Source: Verrucomicrobiales bacterium (GTDB taxonomy: Bacteria > Verrucomicrobiota > Verrucomicrobiia > Limisphaerales > SXQI01). Taken from it: DNA of 10,333 nucleotides. Under the pieces are notes generated by a model, which was not told the DNA's origin, did not search any database, and was given only the letters and a program-made list of their open reading frames with translations. The position numbers were made by a program, and so were the translations under genes. This document shows positions 1-6,461 of this stretch, one piece after another. The stretch is taken from NCBI GenBank assembly GCA_005793025.1, contig SXQI01000218.1, positions 1-10,333 on the forward strand. The letters run 5' to 3'. How positions within the stretch are numbered: position 1 is the stretch's first letter; every line of letters begins with the position of its first letter.

Positions 1-424
1 AAACTGGCGCAAACCCCAGTCCAAGGTTGATTCCGTTCCAACGAATGTAAGGATTTCCGACCGTGAGAACTAGGATTCCGGCAGCGGTGTGTTGCTCTAG
101 GATGAGGCTCGGTGCGATGCCCTTGACGACATAAGGCTGCAATCCGTGATGCTGCGACCATTGATGATAGGAAACCCAATTCCCCACAGCATCCGAAAGA
201 GGGATTTGAGGCACCAACGATGTTGCAGTTGCCGGAGGGGTTGGTAAGGACAAGGTTTCCTGAGGAATAACAGTGGGAGCAGGAGTAGAGATGGGTTGCC
301 CCGCCACGGACTCCGTCAAACGAGTGACCGTGCGCGGCTGATCCGGGGACGAACACCCGCTCCAAGCCAGCAATGCTAGGAGAACCAAAAACTGAGCAAT
401 CTTCGGCACCGGTGCATATTGCAT
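1..424 (-). CDS. Putative lipoprotein, 5' part only (runs off the left edge)
   Basis: An open frame of 141 codons begins at ATG 424-422 and continues to the window edge without a stop. An in-frame TGA at 442-440 and the absence of an intervening start support this ATG. No convincing Shine-Dalgarno is seen. Residues 1-24 look like a lipoprotein signal: a short n-region with one Lys, a hydrophobic stretch (QFLVLLALLA) and then WSGC with Cys24. Trp at lipobox position -3 is unusual, so SPII processing is likely but not certain. Residues 25 to about 75 are Pro/Thr/Ser-rich, a typical tether. The following segment looks globular (GNWVSYHQW, then RWNGINLGLGFAP). It faintly resembles the domain that precedes the catalytic part of some N-acetylmuramoyl-L-alanine amidases, but the catalytic part would lie outside the window, so no function is assigned. 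The gene diverges from pyrF. Confidence 0.72.
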   Translation of the reverse strand, partial: MQYAPVPKIAQFLVLLALLAWSGCSSPDQPRTVTRLTESVAGQPISTPAPTVIPQETLSLPTPPATATSLVPQIPLSDAVGNWVSYHQWSQHHGLQPYVVKGIAPSLILEQHTAAGILVLTVGNPYIRWNGINLGLGFAPV

Positions 425-458
425 TAGGCGATTGTCGGCTCAAGGAGAAACCGATCTC

Positions 459-481
459 GGTCGGCGATTTCGCTGGCGACC
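459..481 (+). promoter_or_regulatory. Small stem-loop in the pyrF leader / divergent promoter region
   Basis: GGTCG (459-463) pairs with CGACC (477-481). Inside it GCGA (464-467) pairs with TCGC (470-473), leaving a TT loop and a TGG bulge. It lies in the 86-bp gap between the divergent lipoprotein gene and pyrF, 29 bases before the pyrF start. It could be a leader hairpin or an operator, or chance in GC-rich DNA. No clear -35/-10 pair was found in this gap for either direction. Confidence 0.2.
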
Positions 482-500
482 CCGTCGATCAGAGCCTAAA

Positions 501-505
501 AAGGA
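501..505 (+). promoter_or_regulatory. Ribosome binding site of pyrF
   Basis: AAGGA sits five bases before ATG 511. It is the reason for choosing this start although the frame stays open further upstream to 373. Confidence 0.6.
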
Positions 506-510
506 ACCCT

Positions 511-1218
511 ATGAAGCGAAACCCCATCATTGTAGCGCTCGATGTCTCGGAACCATCCAAAGCCTTAGATTTGGCAACCGAGTTAGCTTCCGTGGTGGGA
601 GCGGTCAAAATTGGAAGCGAACTCTTCACTAGCGGTGGGCCAGAAATCGTACGTCGGATACGAGCCACGGGAGCATCCGTTTTTCTTGATCTGAAATTCC
701 ATGATATCCCGAACACTGTTGCCAAGTCGGTTGCAGCTGCGGTTCAGTTGGATGTCCAAATGCTGACGATCCACACGTGTGGTGGGGGCGAAATGATGCG
801 CGCGGCGGAGGAGTCTGCACAAAAAACTGCTGCCACCCTTGGTCGCCGACCTCCATTAGTGCTCGGGGTTACCGTGCTCACCAGCATGGATGCCAGCAAC
901 CTCCAAGAAATTGGTCTCGTTCAGGATGTAGGAACGCAGGTCGAACGCCTTGCGCGATTGGCAGTGCAATCCGGATTACGAGGGCTTGTGTGCTCACCGC
1001 ACGAGGTTTCTATTCTACGAAAACATGTTCCTGATGATTTCGCACTGGTCACTCCCGGTATTCGTCCCTCAGGTCCGGCTGGTGACGACCAAAAACGCAC
1101 GATGACTCCAAAGGAAGCCATGGCCGCAGGCAGCACTTGGCTGGTCATCGGGCGTCCGATTTATGCGGCATCCACCCCGAAGACTGCAGCAGCCCAAATC
1201 GTCCAGAGCCTCTCTTGA
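511..1218 (+). CDS. pyrF: Orotidine 5'-phosphate decarboxylase
   Basis: Decarboxylates orotidine 5'-monophosphate to UMP, the last step of de novo pyrimidine synthesis, in the cytoplasm. At 235 residues it has the usual length of the bacterial type 1 (short) family. The start at ATG 511 gives MKRNPIIVALDV, the normal first strand with Asp11, and has an AAGGA ribosome site. Visible signatures: Lys33 in AVKIGSELF; the catalytic DLKFHDIPNT block with Asp60, Lys62 and Asp65; VTPGIRP; and the phosphate-binding IGRPI near the C-terminus. The open frame extends 46 codons upstream, but that part overlaps the divergent lipoprotein gene and has no family similarity. pyrF is the only plus-strand gene here. 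It is not in an operon with other pyr genes in this window and converges with the Dabb gene. Confidence 0.97.
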   Translation: MKRNPIIVALDVSEPSKALDLATELASVVGAVKIGSELFTSGGPEIVRRIRATGASVFLDLKFHDIPNTVAKSVAAAVQLDVQMLTIHTCGGGEMMRAAEESAQKTAATLGRRPPLVLGVTVLTSMDASNLQEIGLVQDVGTQVERLARLAVQSGLRGLVCSPHEVSILRKHVPDDFALVTPGIRPSGPAGDDQKRTMTPKEAMAAGSTWLVIGRPIYAASTPKTAAAQIVQSLS

Positions 1219-1229
1219 GAGAACCCTAT

Positions 1230-1532
1230 CTACGACGCGAAATCGTAAACAACGACTTTGGAACAAACTTTTTTGAACACCGTTTCGACAAATTCGATGT
1301 GCAGCGGGTGAATCTGATAAGTATCCTGAGCTTCTTTATCTGCGAAAATCAGGTTTAACGCGACCTGATAACTTTGTTCCACAACGGGCCGATGACTAGG
1401 AACCATTCTACCCGCGTGATAATTGATCACGCCTGGGATCGGCTTCAAAAACTTCTCCATGCCCGCCAACAATTCGTCGGCACCGTTAGGGTTGCTCGGA
1501 TCAGTCCAAAAAATGACAACATGTGAAAACAT
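1230..1532 (-). CDS. Dabb (stress-responsive A/B barrel) domain protein
   Basis: A 100-residue single-domain protein of the Dabb family, a dimeric ferredoxin-like alpha/beta barrel. The fit comes from the opening FSHVVIFW strand, the PGVINYHAGR segment, SHRPVVEQSYQVALNL and the late HPLHIEFVETV helix, ending with VVVYDF. Members include plant stress proteins and many bacterial proteins of unknown activity; some relatives are enzymes or monooxygenase-like, so no reaction is assigned. The start is ATG 1532-1530, and no good Shine-Dalgarno precedes it. It is the last gene of the minus-strand run, 70 bases after tyrS, so it may be co-transcribed with tyrS or have its own promoter. It ends 11 bases from the pyrF stop, tail to tail. 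Confidence 0.88.
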   Translation of the reverse strand: MFSHVVIFWTDPSNPNGADELLAGMEKFLKPIPGVINYHAGRMVPSHRPVVEQSYQVALNLIFADKEAQDTYQIHPLHIEFVETVFKKVCSKVVVYDFAS

Positions 1533-1602
1533 CGGCGATAATAACGACGCAACTTCAGGACAATTTCAACCCAAAAGCCTCGTTGTTTTCACTTAGGTTG
1601 AA

Positions 1603-2883
1603 TCAACATGTCGAGAGCACGACGTAATTCCGTTTTCCTTTGCGGATCAAAATGTGTTTCCCGAACAAAAGATCCTTCGGCGACAAAACTCGGGTCACAC
1701 TCGTTTCACGGAGGTTATTCACATAGATTCCTCCGCCTTCAATGTCCTTTCGAGCCTGGCCTTTGGAGGTTGCCACACCCGCGTGAACAAGGGCATCAAC
1801 CAACGAAAAACCTGTGCCGTCGGTTTTTAACGGTTCGATCGATTTTGTCGGCACCTCACCCACAATATCATTAAAGGTTGCTTCCGATATTCCTTCGAGT
1901 TCGCCACCAAATAAAATCTCGCTCGCTCGCATCGCCTCTTGGGTTGAGTTGGTACCGTGGATCAGATCGGTGACTGCTTTTGCCAAGGCCTTGTGAGCCG
2001 ATCGTGCCTCAGGTTTAGCGAGGTGTTCCTGCTCGACGAGGGCTATTTCTTCCTGAGTGTAGAAAGTAAAGTATTTCAACATCCGGATGACGTCGCGGTC
2101 GTCGGTGCGGATCCAAAACTGGTAGAATCGGTAAACACTGGTTCGCTTGGAATCAAGCCAGATAGCTCCAGCAACCGTTTTACCGAACTTGGAACCATCC
2201 GCATTGGTGATCAACGGAAGCGTGAGGCCAAAGACTTGGGCCCCTAGTTTTTTACGTGTGAGTTCAATGCCTGCCGTGATATTTCCCCATTGGTCGGTTC
2301 CGCCGATCTGCAATTCACACCCATGCTCTTTGCGGAGGTGATAGAAATCGAAAGCTTGAAGCAGCATGTAACTGAACTCGGTATAACTGATGCCAACCTC
2401 ACGGTCCTCCATTCGGGCTCTCACGCTTTCCTTCGCAACCATCATATTCACGGTAAAGAATTTCCCGATATCACGAAGGAAATCCAAATACGAAATGGGT
2501 GCCGTCCAAGAATCGTTATCCAACAATCGCGCAGGATTCGTTGATGCCTCAAAATCTAGTAGTTGGTGCAACTGCTGCTTTACGCTGGCGATATTTCCTT
2601 TCAATACCGCATGGGTCAGAAGGTTTCTCTCAGCTGATTTACCAGAGGGATCTCCAATGGATCCTGTGGCACCACCGGCAAGGGCGATGGGATTGTGGCG
2701 GCACAATTGGAATCTCCTGAGTGCAATCAGGGGAACAAGGTTGCCGACGTGCAAACTATCAGCTGTAGGATCAAAACCTGCGTAAAGAGTCATCGGACCA
2801 GACGATAGGCGGAGGCGCAATTGATCCACATCGGTACAATCCGCAATCAGTCCGCGCCATTGAAGTTCGTCGTAAATATTCAT
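1603..2883 (-). CDS. tyrS: Tyrosine--tRNA ligase
   Basis: Charges tRNA-Tyr with tyrosine using ATP; a cytoplasmic class Ic synthetase acting as a dimer. The 426 residues match the usual TyrS length (about 420). In order: the N-terminal catalytic Rossmann domain with tyrosine-pocket Tyr34 in LYAGFDPTADSLHVGN; the HIGH-type motif HVGN at 45-48; GGATGSIGDPSGKS at 70-83; the tyrosine-binding block YTEFSYMLLQAFDF at 167-180; QIGGTDQWGN at 192-201; and the KMSKS-type loop KFGKT at 232-236. A C-terminal S4 RNA-binding domain covers roughly the last 70 residues. HVGN/KFGKT is the pattern of the common bacterial TyrS group rather than TyrZ. AAGGGG at 2895-2890, six bases before ATG 2883, sets the start. 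No T-box-like leader is visible in the 70 bases upstream. Confidence 0.97.
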   Translation of the reverse strand: MNIYDELQWRGLIADCTDVDQLRLRLSSGPMTLYAGFDPTADSLHVGNLVPLIALRRFQLCRHNPIALAGGATGSIGDPSGKSAERNLLTHAVLKGNIASVKQQLHQLLDFEASTNPARLLDNDSWTAPISYLDFLRDIGKFFTVNMMVAKESVRARMEDREVGISYTEFSYMLLQAFDFYHLRKEHGCELQIGGTDQWGNITAGIELTRKKLGAQVFGLTLPLITNADGSKFGKTVAGAIWLDSKRTSVYRFYQFWIRTDDRDVIRMLKYFTFYTQEEIALVEQEHLAKPEARSAHKALAKAVTDLIHGTNSTQEAMRASEILFGGELEGISEATFNDIVGEVPTKSIEPLKTDGTGFSLVDALVHAGVATSKGQARKDIEGGGIYVNNLRETSVTRVLSPKDLLFGKHILIRKGKRNYVVLSTC

Positions 2884-2953
2884 CAGGTTCCCCTTTTATC
2901 TCAGTCTAGAGACTAGGAGACAAGTGCTGGATGCAGAGGCTTTAATCTGAGAC

Positions 2954-4819
2954 TCATTGGCGAGTTAACCTAATGGCAAGGTCCTCATGGAAAGTTGGAA
3001 GTTCCAAGGTCAATCTGTTGGCGACCGTGCGAGAAGTAGTTTTTTTCAAAACACGGCCTGTTGCAGGCTCGGTGAATTCGGATTTGTATGCTCCAGGAGG
3101 AAGATTCAGAACGAGTTGGTTCAATGCGCCAGAATTGCTTTGTGGGAACGGAAAATCAGTGCCCCAAGCAAAAAAGATCTGCGAGTCGACTCGGCTTTTC
3201 CACGGGGTCGTTAAATCTCGACCGAGGAAATAATCTGCCTTCAGACCATTTCCAAAAGCCGATTCTGGCACGGGAACTTTCACTCCGTCGGAGTTCTTCC
3301 AAAGCAGTTTGATGATGCTCTGTCCGCCCGTATAAAAATACTCAAGCTTCAGCGGGTATTTCCTTTTGGCTTCCAACTGAATGTTGGCAACGTCCTCAGT
3401 CTCCCCGTGATCTGTCCAGTTATCGATCAGCTTCTTTTCATCCAACCATAGTCGGACGCCGTCATTGGAGACCGTGTGCAATGTATAAGCTCCCGTGGTG
3501 GGGACTTCCATCGTGCCAGACCATCGAACCGAATAGGACGGAGGTGTGCTTTGCCGCAAATAAATGACATATTTCCCGCTGAGTGTCCCTAACCCTCGGA
3601 CACTGTGGCTACTGAACAACGGGGCGGCGACCAGATCATCAATCGGTTTGGAGTGTAGAAAATCGAATTTTCGGAAAAAACTGTGCAATAAACCCAACTG
3701 TTTACGCAACGCTACAGTTCCGCCGCCTGGTTGGGTCTGTGGATATGCGAACGTGCCATCCTCATGGCCTGCGATGAAAGAGTAATCCAGATTGTTGTAT
3801 AACCCGCCGCCAGCCATCAAAAAATCCCAGCCTTCCATTCGGTACACAGCGTCGTTCGTGCCCCGAAACCCAGTCTCGTTATCTCCAATTACCTTATCCA
3901 AGCCGTAATTCAGACCCACTGCGGATGGGGGTGTCGCGTAGTGAAAGTTGAAAATTGAGATGGCAGGATTTGGGTTCACCACAACCGCGGATCCGTTTGC
4001 GACGTTCTCTGAAATCAAAAACTTCCGTTTCCAATTCCGCTGCGTTTCCGTGATTACCTTTACGATATGATCTTGCCACTCGCGTGTAACTCCACCGATA
4101 TAAGGTTCGTTGCAAATCTCATAATACACATTGTCAAATTCTCTCAACTCGTTCATCACTTTTTGGACATAGGCGGCTTGATGTTTCGTCAACTCCGCAT
4201 CCCGCAAGGTTAGGATCTGATCCCACGGCCCGCTTCCCACACCGTTGATGTTGTTTCTTAGGTTAAATGGGTGGGTGTTCCACGATGATTCGCTGTAAAA
4301 ACAGCTAAACAAGTTGGCTTCTACAACGATCCTACGTTTGGCAGATTGCCGCACAAAATCATGCAGGCGTTCGAAATATTTTGGGTTCCACTGAGTGAGA
4401 TCGAATTTGTTCCCACCGTCAAAGTAACCTGTAACTGAACTCCTAGCCCAAGGAGTAATGAAGCGATCTTGCTTGGGTGCCAAACTATTGCCGGCGATAT
4501 TGAAGGCACCGGGTTGCTCTCGATAGGCGAGAAATGTGCGAGTGAGATTCAGTCCATCGGCTGCTAACGTGTCGAAATACTGGACGTAATCGAAATCAAG
4601 ATTTACCAAGGCCCCGTAATGTTCCCCGGAGGTGATCAATACTGTCGGGCGGCCTTGGAAATTGAAATAATGCGGGTTCCGAGGATGGAGTGACAACGGT
4701 GCTCCTTGGGCGAACCAAGCCGAGAGGACCAACAGGAATGTGCTGCGAAAAAGGATGGCTCTAAACATGGTTTTGATCAATCGTGCCAAGAGGTGTAACA
4801 CAATCTGCATCAGCCGCAA
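2954..4819 (-). CDS. Secreted clan-A glycoside-hydrolase-like protein with a rearranged PA14 module
   Basis: A predicted exported carbohydrate-active protein, 621 residues from a TTG at 4819. ATG 4810 and ATG 4768 (residue 18) are alternatives. Residue 18 gives the best signal peptide (MFRAILFRS, a hydrophobic core, then WFAQG before APL) but has no ribosome site, whereas GGTGGG precedes the TTG by five bases. Residues 45-400 look like a (beta/alpha)8 barrel of the GH5/DUF4038-like type. YYEICNEPY has the clan-A Asn237-Glu238 pair (likely acid/base), and Glu315 in GDNETGF is a candidate nucleophile. A beta-sandwich starts at about 415 (GKYVIYLR) and resumes at about 566 (LNQLVLNLPPGAY) to the end. 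Between them lies PA14 sequence in reversed half order, at 427-522 and then 523-560. The gene starts 12 bases after the cysteine desulfurase stop, so the two are probably co-transcribed. The substrate is unknown. Confidence 0.85.
   Translation of the reverse strand: MRLMQIVLHLLARLIKTMFRAILFRSTFLLVLSAWFAQGAPLSLHPRNPHYFNFQGRPTVLITSGEHYGALVNLDFDYVQYFDTLAADGLNLTRTFLAYREQPGAFNIAGNSLAPKQDRFITPWARSSVTGYFDGGNKFDLTQWNPKYFERLHDFVRQSAKRRIVVEANLFSCFYSESSWNTHPFNLRNNINGVGSGPWDQILTLRDAELTKHQAAYVQKVMNELREFDNVYYEICNEPYIGGVTREWQDHIVKVITETQRNWKRKFLISENVANGSAVVVNPNPAISIFNFHYATPPSAVGLNYGLDKVIGDNETGFRGTNDAVYRMEGWDFLMAGGGLYNNLDYSFIAGHEDGTFAYPQTQPGGGTVALRKQLGLLHSFFRKFDFLHSKPIDDLVAAPLFSSHSVRGLGTLSGKYVIYLRQSTPPSYSVRWSGTMEVPTTGAYTLHTVSNDGVRLWLDEKKLIDNWTDHGETEDVANIQLEAKRKYPLKLEYFYTGGQSIIKLLWKNSDGVKVPVPESAFGNGLKADYFLGRDLTTPWKSRVDSQIFFAWGTDFPFPQSNSGALNQLVLNLPPGAYKSEFTEPATGRVLKKTTSRTVANRLTLELPTFHEDLAIRLTRQ
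3140..3541 (-). other. PA14 module with its C-terminal half placed before its N-terminal half
   Basis: Within the glycosidase-like protein, residues 427-522 match the later part of PA14: SYSVRWSGTMEVP, SNDGVRLWLDEKKLIDNW, KYPLKLEYFYTGG and IKLLWKN. Residues 523-560 then match how PA14 normally begins: GLKADYFLGRDLTTP, SRVDSQIFFAWGTDFP. PA14 usually runs in the opposite order, with the GLxxEYF strand first and SVRWxG after it. The simplest readings are a circular permutation, or a former tandem pair that lost its outer halves. The module is inserted between strands of the C-terminal beta-sandwich. PA14 domains commonly bind carbohydrate, so a glycan-binding role is inferred. Confidence 0.65.
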
Positions 4820-4831
4820 GGCTGCCCACCA

Positions 4832-5986
4832 TCAACGTGCTGCTCGCAAAACTCCAACAATTCTTGGCAATAGGTTTTCCACAGCGGTGATTTCATCCGC
4901 AGTGGTCCCTCTCCCCAATGAGAATCGAACAAACGAATTCGCAAGATCCCGGGGAACCCCCATCGCACTCAGCACATGCGAGGGTTCCAACGAACCTGCG
5001 GAACAAGCCGATCCACTCGAGGCACACACACCTTCGAGGTCTAAGGAAGCCATCAGTGCAATGCTATCAGCGTTTTCTACCGTGAAAGCGATGGTATTGG
5101 CTAATCTGTGATGCCGTGAACCACGGACCTCAACTCCGGGAATTGCTTCGGCAGCTTTGGCCAAGCGTTCAGTCCATTCTCGAAGGGAATCCTGCGCAAA
5201 AACGGGGTTCGCCACGAACATTTCCATCGCCCGTGCCAAACCAATCGTGGCGGCTAGATTCTCCGTCCCAGCCCGCCTTTCATTCTCGTGGCCCCCTCCG
5301 AAAAGAATCGGGTCCGGGAGCAGAGGTGACCGAATGTAAAGGGCACCGGCTCCTTTGGGACCGTGGAATTTGTGCGCACAGATCGAGACAAGATCGGCGT
5401 TGAAGAAACCTATATCAGGCACGCTTTGTTTGCCGAACCATTGCGCAGCGTCGGTATGGAACAGGACACCCCGTTCGCGGCAGGTGTTTCCGATTTCTCT
5501 TACCGGTTGAAGCATACCTGTTTCATTATTCGCTGCCATCACAGAAACCAGAATCGTCTCCGGAGTGATTGCTGTTTTGACGGACTCGGGATCAACCATC
5601 CCGTCTCGATCCACGGGCAGGCGTGTAACTCGGAAACCTTCCTTTTTCTCAAGATAATCGAAGCAATGAAGGACTGCGTGATGCTCCACGGGAGACGTGA
5701 TTAAATGCCTCCCTTTCCCGCGAAGGAGTCGTGCCGTGCCAAAAATAGCGAGATTGTTGCTCTCCGTCCCTCCGCTCGTGAAAACAACCTCACTCGGCTT
5801 AGCTATAAGCACCTTGGAAACCCGATCCCGGGCCTCGTCAAGGCAGGCTCGAGCCCGGCGACCAATCTGATGAACGCTCGAGGGATTTCCCCAAATCTCC
5901 TCTTGATAAGGACGCATCTCCTCAAGCACCGCACGGTCCACTGGTGTTGTGGCGTTATAATCGAAATAAATAGCCCGGGAATTCAT
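4832..5986 (-). CDS. Cysteine desulfurase, NifS/IscS type
   Basis: A PLP-dependent fold-type I enzyme that converts L-cysteine to L-alanine and leaves a persulfide sulfur for Fe-S clusters, tRNA thiolation or other sulfur carriers; cytoplasmic. The 384 residues are typical. It opens with YFDYNATTPVD. Further signatures are SGGTESNN at 71-78, the EHHAVLH segment with the PLP-stacking His near 103, NNETG at 153-157, HTDAAQ at 177-182, the Schiff-base lysine Lys206 in AHKFHGPKG, RAGTEN at 238-243, and the catalytic Cys328 in SSGSACSAGS. The long, intact Cys loop places it in group I (NifS/IscS) rather than SufS. A strong GGAGG at 5997-5993 sets the start. No iscU, iscR or thiI neighbour is visible, so its partner is unknown and I give no symbol. 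It follows the small ABA-like gene by 25 bases and probably shares its transcript. Confidence 0.95.
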   Translation of the reverse strand: MNSRAIYFDYNATTPVDRAVLEEMRPYQEEIWGNPSSVHQIGRRARACLDEARDRVSKVLIAKPSEVVFTSGGTESNNLAIFGTARLLRGKGRHLITSPVEHHAVLHCFDYLEKKEGFRVTRLPVDRDGMVDPESVKTAITPETILVSVMAANNETGMLQPVREIGNTCRERGVLFHTDAAQWFGKQSVPDIGFFNADLVSICAHKFHGPKGAGALYIRSPLLPDPILFGGGHENERRAGTENLAATIGLARAMEMFVANPVFAQDSLREWTERLAKAAEAIPGVEVRGSRHHRLANTIAFTVENADSIALMASLDLEGVCASSGSACSAGSLEPSHVLSAMGVPRDLANSFVRFSLGRGTTADEITAVENLLPRIVGVLRAAR

Positions 5987-6011
5987 CAGGAACCTCCGTA
6001 TCGAAAGTCGG

Positions 6012-6332
6012 TTACTTGTGCTTATCGGTGATGAGGATCGCCAGCCGACAAATCGCTAAGGGAATCGACTCCGCGAGAACTTCCGTAGAGGTGCTCGGAT
6101 CTGTCTCCCACCGTGCAAAAAACCTCCGATCCCGGGTTCTAATAGAAGTCTCGCCAAAGACGATTGGGATTTTGAAACGTTTGACAAGTTTAACTCGCAC
6201 CCGCTCCGCCATCTTCTGACTCACCGAATAATCCGGGCAGTCGTTGGTTTCTTTTAATCCAAAAACTTGAAGGTGAACCTTCTCATCAAGTTCTACACCT
6301 GAGGAAAGAAAGTAAGGATTCTGTTTGCTCAT
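6012..6332 (-). CDS. Small protein resembling the phage ABA-sandwich family
   Basis: A 106-residue soluble protein without signal peptide or membrane segment. The layout recalls the small phage ABA-sandwich domain proteins (also common on bacterial chromosomes): an early GVELDEKVHLQVFG, a CPDYS segment, a central basic helix-strand region (RVRVKLVKRFKIPIVFG), then FFARWETDP and the hallmark-like SIPLAICRLAIL before a short Lys-rich end. This is recognition by pattern, not by search, and the molecular function of that family is not known. The start is the first possible start codon in a frame that is otherwise open back to a TGA at 6443-6441. No Shine-Dalgarno precedes it. Instead the nine-copy octamer array begins two bases upstream, so its leader RNA is repetitive and C-rich. 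It lies 25 bases before the cysteine desulfurase gene and is probably co-transcribed with it. Confidence 0.7.
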   Translation of the reverse strand: MSKQNPYFLSSGVELDEKVHLQVFGLKETNDCPDYSVSQKMAERVRVKLVKRFKIPIVFGETSIRTRDRRFFARWETDPSTSTEVLAESIPLAICRLAILITDKHK

Positions 6333-6334
6333 CG

Positions 6335-6406
6335 GACGGGGTGACGGGGTGACGGGGTGACGGGGTGACGGGGTGACGGGGTGACGGGGTGACGGGGTGA
6401 CGGGGT
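6335..6406. repeat. Tandem array of nine perfect GACGGGGT octamers
   Basis: Nine identical 8-bp units (72 bp) with no mismatch. The array ends two bases before the start codon of the small minus-strand gene (ATG 6332). On the plus strand it forms nine GGGG tracts separated by four-base TGAC-type loops, a textbook G-quadruplex pattern; the RNA-like strand of the gene is C-rich (CCCCGTCA repeated). Perfect homogeneity suggests recent slippage. Eight is not a multiple of three, but the array is read as leader rather than codons, so copy changes would alter spacing or expression rather than frame. Upstream of it (6410-6495) the DNA is AT-rich, with a poor minus-strand promoter candidate: TTGTCA at 6494-6489 and TATTAT at 6469-6464, 19 bases apart. 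Confidence 0.97.
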
Positions 6407-6461
6407 GTTTATCGAGTCCAGAAAAACATCGAACAGGAGTTCATTTTAAAAATGTTAAAGT

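Noticed and set aside
373..510. N-terminal extension of pyrF from an upstream in-frame ATG
   Set aside because: The extension overlaps the divergent lipoprotein gene and has no OMP decarboxylase similarity; ATG 511 has a ribosome site and the family's normal start.
1210..1221. CTCTC-TT-GAGAG inverted repeat over the pyrF stop, considered as a terminator
   Set aside because: The stem is very short, the loop has two bases and no T-run follows on either strand.
2390..2785. Plus-strand open frame of 131 codons inside tyrS
   Set aside because: Fully antisense to the conserved catalytic region of tyrS; no motif and no convincing ribosome site.
2908..2925. Short inverted repeat (AGTC/GACT) upstream of tyrS, considered as a T-box or attenuator
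   Set aside because: Only four paired bases, no T-box sequence and no terminator stem; the gap is just 70 bases.
6335..6406. CRISPR-like array
   Set aside because: The units are 8 bp with no spacers and there are no cas genes; it is a simple tandem repeat.
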